DNA of 33,818 nucleotides, from contig JAZNNG010000074.1 in assembly GCA_045580165.1 (NCBI GenBank), positions 1 through 33,818 of the forward strand, written 5' to 3'. The DNA is from UBA4717 sp045580165 (lineage in GTDB: Bacteria; Bacillota; Clostridia; Oscillospirales; CAG-272). Made by a program: the position numbers and the translations under genes. The first letter of the stretch is position 1, and each line of letters opens with the position of its first letter. Of this stretch, positions 7,885 to 16,241 are shown in pieces. The notes under the pieces are model-generated. The model was not told where the DNA came from and did not search any database. It saw nothing but the letters and a program-made list of their open reading frames with translations.

Positions 7885-7911
7885 GGGGTTAAAATATTTT
7901 TTGTAAAAAAC

Positions 7912-7940
7912 TTGAAAAATCAACGCTATTGGAGTATGAT
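7912..7940 (+). promoter_or_regulatory. Promoter of the LysR gene
   Basis: TTGAAA (7912-7917) and TATGAT (7935-7940), spacer 17 bases, 34 bases upstream of the LysR ATG. It is back-to-back with the TRAP promoter. Confidence 0.65.
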
Positions 7941-7974
7941 ATTGTTATAAAGGTACACGAAAGGTATTCTTCAT

Positions 7975-8874
7975 ATGAACAACAAGCAGCTTGAATACGC
8001 CCTTGCGCTTTCAAAATCTCTAAGCTTTTCCAAAACCGCAGAGCAGCTTGGAATTTCTCAGCCTGCTCTGAGCAAGCAGATATCCGCCCTTGAGCGTGAG
8101 CTCGGAGTGGAGCTTTTCGACAGACACAAGACTCCGCTTGCCGTTACTGCGGCGGGCGAGTACTTCTTCCGTCAGGCCAAGGAGCTTATATACCGCGAGG
8201 AGCAGCTATACAGGTCTATGGACGCCTTCAAGGAGGAGTCAAGCGGAAGCCTTACGATCGGCGTTTCTCCCTTCCGCGCGCTTTATCTGCTTCCCGAGGT
8301 ATGCAAAAAGATCAAGGAGCGCTTCCCCGGTGTTACGATAGTGCTAAGGGAGGAGCCAAGCGGGAAGCTTCGCGCAAGCGCCGCCGAGGGAAAGTACGAT
8401 CTTGCGGTAGTAAATCTGCCCGTTGACGAATCGGTGCTTGAAGCAAGACTTATCGAGCAGGATACGCTTGTGGTTGCGGTTCCGAGGACTATGGTACACC
8501 TTATTCCCGATAATAAGCGCTCTGAATGTGAGCTTGAATTTGCGGATTTCCACGGCATCGGGTTCGTGGTGGTGACGCGCTCGCAGGAAATGCGCCAGCT
8601 TTTTGAAAGGCTATGCTCCGCAAGCGGTATACGTCCCGAGATATCGGCAGAGGTGGTCGGTATCACGACCGCGTGGTCTATGATGCGCGCAGGCGTGGGC
8701 GCGGCTATCCTCCCCTTACAGTTTATACGTAGCATGGGTGATAGCGACGACTTTATCACGTTCGGACTCAAGCAAGCCTCCGACACGAGAACTCCCGCCG
8801 TCGTGACCCGCCGAGGTCAGTATCTGCCCGAATACGCAAGATACGCGATAGACCTCCTGACAGGAAAGAAATAA
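7975..8874 (+). CDS. LysR-family transcriptional regulator
   Basis: A 299-residue LysR-type regulator of normal family length. The N-terminal winged helix-turn-helix is textbook: FSKTAEQLGISQPALSKQIS at about residues 18-37, then LERELGVELFDRHKTPL. A linker helix leads to the C-terminal periplasmic-binding-like effector domain (GSLTIGVSPFRALYLLPEV onward). It is divergent from the TRAP permease across a 179-base gap holding both promoters, the classic arrangement for a LysR protein controlling its neighbour. The effector is probably the transported organic acid (inference). Confidence 0.93.
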   Translation: MNNKQLEYALALSKSLSFSKTAEQLGISQPALSKQISALERELGVELFDRHKTPLAVTAAGEYFFRQAKELIYREEQLYRSMDAFKEESSGSLTIGVSPFRALYLLPEVCKKIKERFPGVTIVLREEPSGKLRASAAEGKYDLAVVNLPVDESVLEARLIEQDTLVVAVPRTMVHLIPDNKRSECELEFADFHGIGFVVVTRSQEMRQLFERLCSASGIRPEISAEVVGITTAWSMMRAGVGAAILPLQFIRSMGDSDDFITFGLKQASDTRTPAVVTRRGQYLPEYARYAIDLLTGKK

Positions 8875-8887
8875 GATTTACAAATAA

Positions 8888-8921
8888 AGAACTCCGACCG
8901 TTTTCAAACGGTCGGAGTTCT
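8888..8921. terminator. Strong inverted repeat between convergent genes
   Basis: 13-bp perfect stem AGAACTCCGACCG (8888-8900) with its complement at 8909-8921 and an eight-base loop. It lies between the LysR stop and the convergent zinc-ribbon gene. The T-tract is weak on both sides, but position and stem strength suit a bidirectional terminator. Confidence 0.7.
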
Positions 8922-8924
8922 CTG

Positions 8925-9701
8925 TTAATTTTCCGGGGTAAGTATATATTTTTTGATCAGCACCGTGGCAACTATCATTGCCGCCGATATGCAACCCTTA
9001 GAAATAAAGCCCGCAAAGCTAAAGCTCGACAGCGCGCTCAAGGCATTTACCGCGTTGACGATTCCGAACACGATCAGCCATTTTCTCGCGTTTGCGGCGT
9101 ATTCTATCTGAGCGTCGTCTGACTGCATGCTCCTATAAAACGACTTTACAAAACGGTGTATTTTGCGAAGTCCAAGCATATTTAACAAAAGAACTATCAC
9201 CACAAAAACCACAGCAAGCACCGCAATCGCCATAAAGGACCCCTGCAGGAATCCATTTATTACCGAACTCGCAGGGGCAACAATCCCGACGGCATCTGAC
9301 TCTAACGCAACCTGTGGAACGAAAATACAAACTACGGTAATAATAGCAGTCGAAACAACGCATACCCAGAACAAGACGGTATTTATAATGTAGTCAGCGT
9401 ATACCGTGCCGCTTACACAGCGCAAACGTCCTGCGTCTGCCACCCCTCGTCTGCTATCCGCGTAGACCAGCCACAAGAATACCGTCAGAAGTATAATTAT
9501 GACAGGAATCTCGCCGGAAACAAGAGAAGAAAGGCCGGCGGCGCTGAAAAGTATGCAGAGCGCCAAAAACAGTTTATCTCCAAAAGCGCGCAGGGCAATG
9601 CTCTTTACACCGTTTTCGGCAGGCTTGGTCTGTTCTGCACCGCAATTCGGACAATATGGAAAATCGGTTTCGTTTTCATAATTACATGAATTACACTTCA
9701 T
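8925..9701 (-). CDS. Zinc-ribbon membrane protein of unknown function
   Basis: A 258-residue protein with an N-terminal zinc ribbon: C3 and C6, then C17 and C20 (PYCPNCGAE). This is followed by about six hydrophobic segments: roughly 45-80 (two), 105-128, 145-175, 215-235 and 240-252. Zinc-ribbon membrane proteins of this kind are common in Firmicutes and mostly uncharacterised, and I recognise no enzymatic motif. It stands alone, with its own near-consensus promoter and a GGAGG ribosome binding site 8 bases or so before the ATG, so it is probably expressed. Confidence 0.75.
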   Translation of the reverse strand: MKCNSCNYENETDFPYCPNCGAEQTKPAENGVKSIALRAFGDKLFLALCILFSAAGLSSLVSGEIPVIIILLTVFLWLVYADSRRGVADAGRLRCVSGTVYADYIINTVLFWVCVVSTAIITVVCIFVPQVALESDAVGIVAPASSVINGFLQGSFMAIAVLAVVFVVIVLLLNMLGLRKIHRFVKSFYRSMQSDDAQIEYAANARKWLIVFGIVNAVNALSALSSFSFAGFISKGCISAAMIVATVLIKKYILTPEN

Positions 9702-9733
9702 AAAGTTTCCTCCAAAGATAAATCAGTACGGTA

Positions 9734-9762
9734 ATTATAGCACATCGGGCGCAAATTTTCAA
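9734..9762 (-). promoter_or_regulatory. Promoter of the zinc-ribbon gene
   Basis: TTGAAA (9762-9757) and TATAAT (9739-9734) on the minus strand, spacer 17 bases, 32 bases before the start codon. Confidence 0.75.
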
Positions 9763-9833
9763 GGCTTTTGTAAAAGCACGGAGCTTTAGTACCGAATGCG
9801 ATATATTAAAACGCATTTTTTGCCGTGTACGTA

Positions 9834-9862
9834 TTGCAATAATTTACAAGTTATGTTATAAT
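9834..9862 (+). promoter_or_regulatory. Promoter of pheST
   Basis: TTGCAA (9834-9839) and TATAAT (9857-9862), spacer 17 bases. The predicted leader is only about 30 nucleotides, too short for a T-box riboswitch, and no T-box consensus is visible between 9763 and 9900. Confidence 0.65.
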
Positions 9863-9900
9863 ACTATGAATTATTTTATTTTTCAAACGAGGTTTTTGAA

Positions 9901-10938
9901 ATGAAGGATAAATTAGACGCGCTGCTCCGCGAAGGAGCCGCAAAGATCGAAGCCGCGCAGACCGAAGCCGCGCTTCAGGAAATAAAGGGCGCATTGCTCG
10001 GAAAGCAGGGCGCTGTAACAGAGCTTTTAAAGGAGATACCCAAGCTCGACGTTTCCTTAAGACCCGAAATGGGCAAGGCAGTAAACAACGTCAAGAATCT
10101 TCTTGCAGAGCAGATCGAGGGCAGACGCGAGGAGCTCAAGCTCAAGGCGTCCGAGATATCTCCCGACTTTGACTGCACTATCCCCGGAATCGAGCCGCAG
10201 ATCGGCGGTCTTCACCCCATCACTCAGATGTGCTACGACCTTAACGACGCGTTTCGCTCTATGGGCTTTGAGATATATCAGGGTCCCGAAATAACAAGCG
10301 AATACTACGCGTTTGACAATCTTAACTTCCCGCCCAATCACCCTGCAAGAGAAAGCATGGACACGTATTGGCTCGAGGGACACGATTCGGGTGACGCTAA
10401 TGAAAAGCTTTGCCTTCGTCCTCACCTCACGGGCGGCAGTGTTCGCTATATGCAGACTCACAAGCCTCCCTATCGCTTCGTTTATCCCGGCAGAGTTTAC
10501 AGAAACGAGACCACAGACGCCCGTCACGAGCGCGCGTTCTTCCAGTATGAGGCGCTTATCGTTGACAAGGATCTCACATACACCTCGGGTAAGGTCATGA
10601 TAAAGAGCATTCTCTCGAAGGTATTCGGTCAGGACGTTCCCGTTCGTATGCGTGCCGGCTTCTTCCCCTTCGTTGAGCCCGGCTTTGAAATAGATATGGG
10701 TTGTCTTGTATGCGGCGGCAAGGGCTGCAGCGTGTGCAAGCACGTGGGCTGGATAGAGGTCAGGCCCGGCGGTACTCCTCCCCCCAACGTACTCCGTGCG
10801 GCAGGCGTTGACCCCGACGAGTACACGGGCTTCTACGTTAACATCGGTCTTGACAGACTTGTTATGATGCGCTACGGCGTTGATGACGTGCGTATGTTCC
10901 ACGGAACAGATCTCAGATTCTTAAAGCAGTTCCATTGA
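9901..10938 (+). CDS. pheS: Phenylalanine--tRNA ligase alpha subunit
   Basis: Catalytic alpha subunit of the cytoplasmic (alpha-beta)2 phenylalanyl-tRNA synthetase, which attaches Phe to tRNA-Phe. The 345 residues show the N-terminal coiled-coil arm (about 1-90) and class II motifs: FRSMGFEIYQGPEI near 118-131, motif 2 RHERAFFQYEALIVDK near 208-223, and motif 3 GLDRLVMMRYGVDDVRMF near 318-335. A four-Cys cluster (C268, C271, C276, C279) sits in the catalytic domain; similar CxxC pairs occur in some clostridial PheS. The following segment, RPGGTPPPNVL, departs from the common GxGMVHPNVL. The pheT start is 13 bases downstream. Confidence 0.97.
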   Translation: MKDKLDALLREGAAKIEAAQTEAALQEIKGALLGKQGAVTELLKEIPKLDVSLRPEMGKAVNNVKNLLAEQIEGRREELKLKASEISPDFDCTIPGIEPQIGGLHPITQMCYDLNDAFRSMGFEIYQGPEITSEYYAFDNLNFPPNHPARESMDTYWLEGHDSGDANEKLCLRPHLTGGSVRYMQTHKPPYRFVYPGRVYRNETTDARHERAFFQYEALIVDKDLTYTSGKVMIKSILSKVFGQDVPVRMRAGFFPFVEPGFEIDMGCLVCGGKGCSVCKHVGWIEVRPGGTPPPNVLRAAGVDPDEYTGFYVNIGLDRLVMMRYGVDDVRMFHGTDLRFLKQFH

Positions 10939-10951
10939 GGAGGCACAGACA

Positions 10952-13396
10952 ATGAAATTATCTCTTAACTGGATCAAGGATTACGTTAAAATCCCCGACG
11001 ATATGGATATGTCGAGACTTGCATTTGACCTCACTATGTCAACGGTTGAGGTTGAGGGCGTTCACGACCTCGGCAAGCAGTTCGACAACATCATTGTCGG
11101 TATAATAAAGGAAGTTTTACCCCATCCCAACGCGGACAAGCTCCGCATCTGCAAGGTCGACATCGGCGACGGTGAGATCAAGGACATCGTTTGCGGAGGA
11201 AGCAATCTCGAGCCCGAGATGAAGGTTGTCGTTGCCTGCCCCGGCGCTATGGTGCGCTGGCACGGCGAGGGCGAGCCCGTTGAGATCAAGAATGCAAAGC
11301 TTCGCGGTGTTGCAAGCTTCGGTATGATATGCGCGTCCGTGGAGATAGGTCTTGCCGACCTGTTCCCTGCCGAAGAGGAGCATATGATAATGGACGTTTC
11401 CTCGCTCGACGTTGCCGCGGGTACTCCCATTGCCAAGGCTCTCGACCTCGACGATATGATACTTGAGATCGACAACAAGTCTATGACAAACCGCCCCGAC
11501 CTCTGGGGTCACTACGGTATCGCCCGTGAGCTTGCGGCGCTTTACGATCTTCCCCTCGTTGAGTTTGAAAAGTACGTGCCCGAGACAACTAACCCTTACG
11601 ACGTTCGCATAATCGACAAGGAAAGATGTCCCCGTTATATCGGTGCAAAGGTTGAAGGCCTTTCGGTAAAGCCCTCTCCGTTTGAGATGCAGAGCCGCAT
11701 CTGGAGAGTGGGTATGCGTCCGATAAACGCTCTCGTTGACGTTACAAACTACGTTATGCTCGCGCTTGGTCAGCCGACTCACGTTTTCGACTCCGACCAC
11801 ATTATAGATCACATTGAGGTACGCCGCGCAAACGAAGGCGAAGCTCTGAAGCTCCTTAACGACAAGGATCTCAAGCTCTCATCTGACGACCTCGTTATCG
11901 CAGACGCCGAGGGTGCGGTTGCGCTCGCAGGCGTTATGGGCGGCGCGAAGGACTCGGTTCTTCCCGATACGGACAGCGTTATTTTAGAGGTTGCAAACTT
12001 TGACTCGCGCACGGTCCGCAGAACTGCACTCCGTTACGACAACCGTACAGAAGCATCCTCACGTTATGAAAAGGCTATCGACCCCGAGAGATGCGACCTC
12101 GCGCTCTCGCTTGCTATGAAGCTCTTTAGCGAGCTTTATCCCGATATGAAGGTGACTGCGTTCACCGACGAATATCCCACTAAGCTTGTAAAGAACGAGA
12201 TCGACGTTGATTTCGACTGGCTCGACAGACGTCTCGGTATGCGTATTCCCCAAGAGGTGGTTTCAAGAAAGCTCGGTGCTATGGGCTTTGAGGTTACCTT
12301 TACCGATAAGGGTATGCACATCGTAGTTCCCACGTGGCGCTCGACAGGCGACGTTTCCATCAAGGCAGACATTATGGAGGAGGTTGCCCGTATGTACGGC
12401 TACGAAAACTTCGAGCCGACTCCCATCACGACGACCTTCAACAGTGCAATAAATCAGCTTGATATGGACCTCGTTCGCAAGGTCAAGGAATATCTCGCGT
12501 TCAGATGCAATATGCAGGAGATATTCACCTACCCGTGGATGACGGACACCTTTGTAAACGCGCTTCTTCCGAGTGACGAGGGTGTACTCACGCTTTCGAC
12601 TCCTCCCTCACCGTCCGAGAAGTATATTAAGTCCACGCTTCTCCCCAACATCTGTAAGGCTATCGTCAAGAACGAGCGCAACTTCGACGAGTTCGCAATA
12701 TTCGAGGAGGCTCAGGTGTTCGCCGACCGCGACTACACCTCGCCTTACGACAAGATAGAAAAACTCCCCTCTCAGAAGAGACATCTCGGCTGTGCGTTTG
12801 TCGGTAAGTCCGACAATATCTCAGAGCTCTTCCGCCGCGCTAAGGGCGTTATAGGCTCAATGCCGACCTACACTCACATGGAGGGCTTCACCTTCCGCAA
12901 GGAAGAAAAGCCGTACTGGGCTGACGCTACCGTATGGATGAATATCTACCTCGGCGACAAGAAGATAGGCGACTTGGCCCTGCTCTCAAAGAAGGCAAGC
13001 GTTGCCTGCGGTATAAAGGTGCTCTCCGCCGTTCTCGTTGAGCTTGATATGGACGAGCTTGTTCCCCTCAAGTCGAGAACAAACAAGTTTACCCACCTTC
13101 CCGAGTTCCCGATGAACGATTACGACTTATCATTCCTCGTTGACTCTATGGTCAAGTGGGACGACATCTATTCTGCAGTTCTCGAAAAGAAGTCTGACGA
13201 TTCCCTTCTCCGTGACGTTTTATTCGTTGACGAATACAAGGGCAAGCAGATCCCCGAGGGTAAGAAGTCGATGACTATAAGACTCGTTATCGGCTCAAAG
13301 GAAAAGACTCTTACAAGTGCGGAGATCGAAGCTGTTGCCGCATCTGCCATCAAGAAGCTTACCAAGAAGCTCGGCGCGGATATAAGAACTGTATAA
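10952..13396 (+). CDS. pheT: Phenylalanine--tRNA ligase beta subunit
   Basis: Beta subunit of phenylalanyl-tRNA synthetase, 814 residues, full length for bacteria. Visible domains in order: N-terminal tRNA-binding OB fold (EVLPHPNADKLRICKVDIG near 52-70, IVCGGSNL); the editing B3/B4 region (RPDLWGHYGIAREL, MRPINALVDVTNYVM); the B5 domain near 400-470; the catalytic-like core; and the C-terminal anticodon-binding FDX-ACB fold (HLPEFPMNDYDLSFLV to the end). The start has an excellent GAGGAGG ribosome binding site 8 bases upstream. It is co-transcribed with pheS and ends in a perfect palindrome at 13405-13432. Confidence 0.98.
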   Translation: MKLSLNWIKDYVKIPDDMDMSRLAFDLTMSTVEVEGVHDLGKQFDNIIVGIIKEVLPHPNADKLRICKVDIGDGEIKDIVCGGSNLEPEMKVVVACPGAMVRWHGEGEPVEIKNAKLRGVASFGMICASVEIGLADLFPAEEEHMIMDVSSLDVAAGTPIAKALDLDDMILEIDNKSMTNRPDLWGHYGIARELAALYDLPLVEFEKYVPETTNPYDVRIIDKERCPRYIGAKVEGLSVKPSPFEMQSRIWRVGMRPINALVDVTNYVMLALGQPTHVFDSDHIIDHIEVRRANEGEALKLLNDKDLKLSSDDLVIADAEGAVALAGVMGGAKDSVLPDTDSVILEVANFDSRTVRRTALRYDNRTEASSRYEKAIDPERCDLALSLAMKLFSELYPDMKVTAFTDEYPTKLVKNEIDVDFDWLDRRLGMRIPQEVVSRKLGAMGFEVTFTDKGMHIVVPTWRSTGDVSIKADIMEEVARMYGYENFEPTPITTTFNSAINQLDMDLVRKVKEYLAFRCNMQEIFTYPWMTDTFVNALLPSDEGVLTLSTPPSPSEKYIKSTLLPNICKAIVKNERNFDEFAIFEEAQVFADRDYTSPYDKIEKLPSQKRHLGCAFVGKSDNISELFRRAKGVIGSMPTYTHMEGFTFRKEEKPYWADATVWMNIYLGDKKIGDLALLSKKASVACGIKVLSAVLVELDMDELVPLKSRTNKFTHLPEFPMNDYDLSFLVDSMVKWDDIYSAVLEKKSDDSLLRDVLFVDEYKGKQIPEGKKSMTIRLVIGSKEKTLTSAEIEAVAASAIKKLTKKLGADIRTV

Positions 13397-13404
13397 AGCA
13401 TTAT

Positions 13405-13432
13405 AGCCTGCGCGGAAATTTCCGCGCAGGCT
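13405..13432 (+). terminator. Perfect palindromic terminator after pheT
   Basis: A 28-base perfect palindrome (13405-13432; arms AGCCTGCGCGGAAA and its complement) starts 8 bases after the pheT stop and is followed by TTGTTATA. The stem is very stable; the T-tract is short. The region 13433-13507 after it contains nothing I recognise. Confidence 0.75.
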
Positions 13433-13507
13433 TTGTTATACGGTCAAATGCCGCTTCCGTTAAACGATTATTCTCTCCCGAAAAACGAGCCTGTTATATA
13501 AGCTCGA

Positions 13508-13536
13508 TTGACGGTCGGAAATACTTATGATACAAT
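13508..13536 (+). promoter_or_regulatory. Promoter of the GH127 gene
   Basis: TTGACG (13508-13513) and TACAAT (13531-13536), spacer 17 bases, 33 bases before the chosen start. Confidence 0.7.
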
Positions 13537-13569
13537 CTACTTACAATAATTGCTTTTATGGAGATCATT

Positions 13570-15483
13570 ATGGAATATAAAGTGAAATACGCAGTTGAAA
13601 ACTCATACCATGCTCCCGAGCTTGGTAAGGTTTCGCTTGACGGTCTTATCGGTGAAAAGTTCGACAAGCTTATTCACGAGCGCGTGACGAGCGATTTTGC
13701 GATCGACTTTATTCTTCGTGAGGCAGAGAACTGCTTCAGGGACAGGTTCGATGACGAATACAAGTTCGGGCTTTGGCGCAGTGAATTCTGGGGTAAGCTT
13801 ATCATCAGTGCCTGCCGTGTATGCCGTTATCTTGAAAGCGACAAGTTAAGATCTGCCATCAAGACGAGCGCTTACCGCTTACTCTCATTCCGCGATGACG
13901 ACGGCTTCCTCTCTACATACCGTAACAGAAAAGCCGTTATTATGCCCACTCAGGAAAAGGCTGCTTTTGACCACGGATGGCGCTCCAACTGGAACGTCTG
14001 GGGCAGAAAATACACCCTTTGGGGTATGCTTGAGTGCGCTATGCTTCTCGATGACAAGGCTCTTCTCGACGCATCTGCTCAGATAGCCGATATTCTTCTT
14101 GAGGATCTCTCCGAGCTTGGCATCCACATCAGCGAAACCGGATGCAAGTACGGTATGCCCTCCGGCTCTATTATGAAGCCTATGCTTGTTCTCTACCGTC
14201 TGACGGGTGACAAGCGTTACCTTGATCTTTGTCTGTCTATTGCCGACAACTGGGACCGCGATGACGATGTGTGGCCGAATCTTATCAGAAACGCGCTCGG
14301 TGAGGTCGGTCCTGCCGATTGGTATGAAAGCGGCGACGAGGTGTGGGAAGCAAAGGCTTACGAAATGATGTCCTGCTTTGACGGTATCATCGAGCTTTAC
14401 CGCGTAACGGGCAACAAGCGATATTTCGATGCGTGCAAGGGACTTTACGACCAGCTTGTTAAGTACGAGCTTAACATTGCGGGCAACGTCGGCTACTGCG
14501 AGCTTTTCCACAACGCGAAAAAGCATCCCGATATGGCAACGGAGGCTTGCGACGCTATCCATTGGATGCGTCTTTGCTACGAGCTTTTCGGTCTGACTGG
14601 TGATATGTGCTACGCCGAATCGTTTGAAAAGGCGTACGTGAACGCGTTTATGGCGTCCGTAAACGAGGACGGAAAAGGAAGCGCGTTCTTCCTCAGAAGC
14701 TCGGGCAGACATTGGAACGGAGACGCTCAGTGTCACACAAAATATCAGCACTGCTGTTTAAACAATCTTCCACGCGGATTTGCCAATGCGGCTGAAATGT
14801 CCATGGCTGAATCAGACGAGGGTTACTTTATAAACCTATACACAATGTCAACAGTTCGCTTCGGTGACACTCTTATCAGAGTCGGCGATCACTACTTTAA
14901 CTCAGGCAGAGTTACGGTCTCCATCCGCAATCCCAAGCCCGGCAAAAAGCTTTATTTCAGAGTTCCCGACTGGAGCGAGAATATGACCATACGCGTTGGC
15001 GAGATAACCTACAACCAGAGTGAGCTTAACCACAAAAACGGCTATGCCGAGGTCGAGCTTTGCGGCGACATCACCATCTGGCTTCAGTTTGATATGACTC
15101 CCCGCGTTATAGATTTCGAGGGTGAGTGGCAGGAGCTTCCCGCAGACGATTACCACATCAGACGTTGGTGTGACGACGATGACGGAGTATGCAACCGCGC
15201 ACAGATGGTAAAGCATCCCATGGCTCACGTCTATCGCGGTCCTGTGCTTCTCTCCCGTTCAAAGCGCATCGGCTCGACTGCTGAGGATATGTTCAGCGGC
15301 GAGACCGTTTACGGCAAGGAGCGCACCTGCGAGGCACTCAACCTCCAGGGCGACCGCAAGCTTGCATATTGCAGGCTCACTCTCAACTACGACGGCAAAT
15401 CACGCGAAATTGAAATGTGCGACTTCGCGTCCGCGGCAAATCTTGCGCTTGAGGACCCGTGGTACTTTAACGTGTTTATCTGA
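13570..15483 (+). CDS. GH127-family beta-L-arabinofuranosidase (DUF1680)
   Basis: Glycoside hydrolase of the GH127/DUF1680 superfamily, 637 residues. The characterised family member HypBA1 removes beta-L-arabinofuranose using a Zn-coordinated cysteine nucleophile. The key residues appear here: the E-x-C pair in ATEACDAIHW (E325, C327 from this start) and the adjacent cysteines in HCCLNN (C395, C396), matching HypBA1 E338/C340 and C417/C418. An alpha/alpha-barrel-type N-terminal two-thirds is followed by a beta-rich C-terminus. No signal peptide is seen, so it is probably cytoplasmic and acts on imported oligosaccharides. I chose the ATG at 13570 because GGAG (13560-13563) lies 6 bases upstream; the ATG at 13558 has no ribosome binding site. 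It is monocistronic, with no arabinose transporter nearby. Confidence 0.88.
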   Translation: MEYKVKYAVENSYHAPELGKVSLDGLIGEKFDKLIHERVTSDFAIDFILREAENCFRDRFDDEYKFGLWRSEFWGKLIISACRVCRYLESDKLRSAIKTSAYRLLSFRDDDGFLSTYRNRKAVIMPTQEKAAFDHGWRSNWNVWGRKYTLWGMLECAMLLDDKALLDASAQIADILLEDLSELGIHISETGCKYGMPSGSIMKPMLVLYRLTGDKRYLDLCLSIADNWDRDDDVWPNLIRNALGEVGPADWYESGDEVWEAKAYEMMSCFDGIIELYRVTGNKRYFDACKGLYDQLVKYELNIAGNVGYCELFHNAKKHPDMATEACDAIHWMRLCYELFGLTGDMCYAESFEKAYVNAFMASVNEDGKGSAFFLRSSGRHWNGDAQCHTKYQHCCLNNLPRGFANAAEMSMAESDEGYFINLYTMSTVRFGDTLIRVGDHYFNSGRVTVSIRNPKPGKKLYFRVPDWSENMTIRVGEITYNQSELNHKNGYAEVELCGDITIWLQFDMTPRVIDFEGEWQELPADDYHIRRWCDDDDGVCNRAQMVKHPMAHVYRGPVLLSRSKRIGSTAEDMFSGETVYGKERTCEALNLQGDRKLAYCRLTLNYDGKSREIEMCDFASAANLALEDPWYFNVFI

Positions 15484-15495
15484 TAACATAAACTT

Positions 15496-15529
15496 AAAAA
15501 TCACCTGTTCAAACGAACAGGTGATTTTT
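15496..15529. terminator. Bidirectional terminator shared by GH127 gene and Pel operon
   Basis: 15-bp perfect stem (15496-15510 with 15515-15529), loop AAAC, GC core CACCTGTTC, T-runs on both strands. It closes the plus-strand GH127 gene and the convergent minus-strand operon that ends at 15558. Confidence 0.9.
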
Positions 15530-15557
15530 GTTTTTCGTTTGCTCTTATGCCGCGGAC

Positions 15558-16229
15558 TCAGCCGTGGTATTCGCCGTTGTACTGAATGAGGGTTGCATCC
15601 TCAACGCCGTTTATTGCCTTTATCTTATCGAGGAAGAAGGTATCGTTTTTCTTGCAGTAGACCTCGACTGCCATCTCGGTCTTTTCCTTACGGACGGTCT
15701 TGGACTTAACGAAATACTTCATCTTACCAAGGGCGCGGATAACGTTCTCTCCCGCCTCGTCGGTGGTATAGTGGATAACTGCTATGTATATTCTTCCCTT
15801 CTGCTGCTTGCTGTAGAAAAGAATTATCATAACTATCATTACAAGTGCAGTGAGAATGACAAGCATATACATTCCCGCTCCTGCGGTAATGCCCGAGGTT
15901 ATCGCCCAGAACAGATACAAGAGGTCCATCGGGTCCTTGATAGCCGTTCTGAAACGTACGATCGAGAGAGCACCGACCATACCGAGCGAGATCACGATGT
16001 TCGTGCTGATCGCAAGGGTTACCATCGCGGTGAGAAGCGTCATTCCAACGAGAGTGACCGCAAAGCTGCGCGAATAGATAACACCAACGTAAAATTTACT
16101 GTAAACTACGTAAATTATTGCTCCCATAATGAGCGCGGTCACAAGTCCGAGCAATATGCTCGTGATGCTTGCGCCGTCAAACGCGCCCGATTCAAGTATT
16201 GATTTTTTGATAAAATCCTGTACGCTCAT
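15558..16229 (-). CDS. DUF4956 membrane protein, end of Pel operon
   Basis: A 223-residue protein with three or four membrane helices in the first 135 residues and a soluble alpha/beta C-terminus of about 85 residues. The signature NIVISLGMVGALSIVRFRTA at about 77-96, followed by IKDPMDLLYLFWAI, identifies the DUF4956 family. Members commonly lie beside VTC-domain and CotH-kinase genes, as here; their biochemical role is not established. The start has AAGGTGA 6 bases upstream and follows the VTC gene by 12 bases. It is the last gene before the terminator at 15496-15529. Confidence 0.85.
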   Translation of the reverse strand: MSVQDFIKKSILESGAFDGASITSILLGLVTALIMGAIIYVVYSKFYVGVIYSRSFAVTLVGMTLLTAMVTLAISTNIVISLGMVGALSIVRFRTAIKDPMDLLYLFWAITSGITAGAGMYMLVILTALVMIVMIILFYSKQQKGRIYIAVIHYTTDEAGENVIRALGKMKYFVKSKTVRKEKTEMAVEVYCKKNDTFFLDKIKAINGVEDATLIQYNGEYHG

Positions 16230-16241
16230 TTTTTCACCTTC

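Noticed and set aside
9763..9900. T-box leader upstream of pheS
   Set aside because: The space between -10 and start is about 38 bases, and no T-box sequence or specifier-loop structure is visible.
10057..10902. 281-codon minus-strand frame opposite pheS
   Set aside because: Antisense shadow of a housekeeping gene with no recognisable protein features.
13448..13501. Possible 17-codon ORF (MPLPLNDYSLPKNEPVI) between pheT and the GH127 gene
   Set aside because: It has no ribosome binding site and lies between a terminator and the next promoter; a frame this short arises easily by chance.
13885..14751. Long minus-strand open frame (288 codons) opposite the GH127 gene
   Set aside because: It lies entirely inside a confidently assigned gene, has no family motifs or ribosome binding site, and reflects codon bias in the antisense frame.
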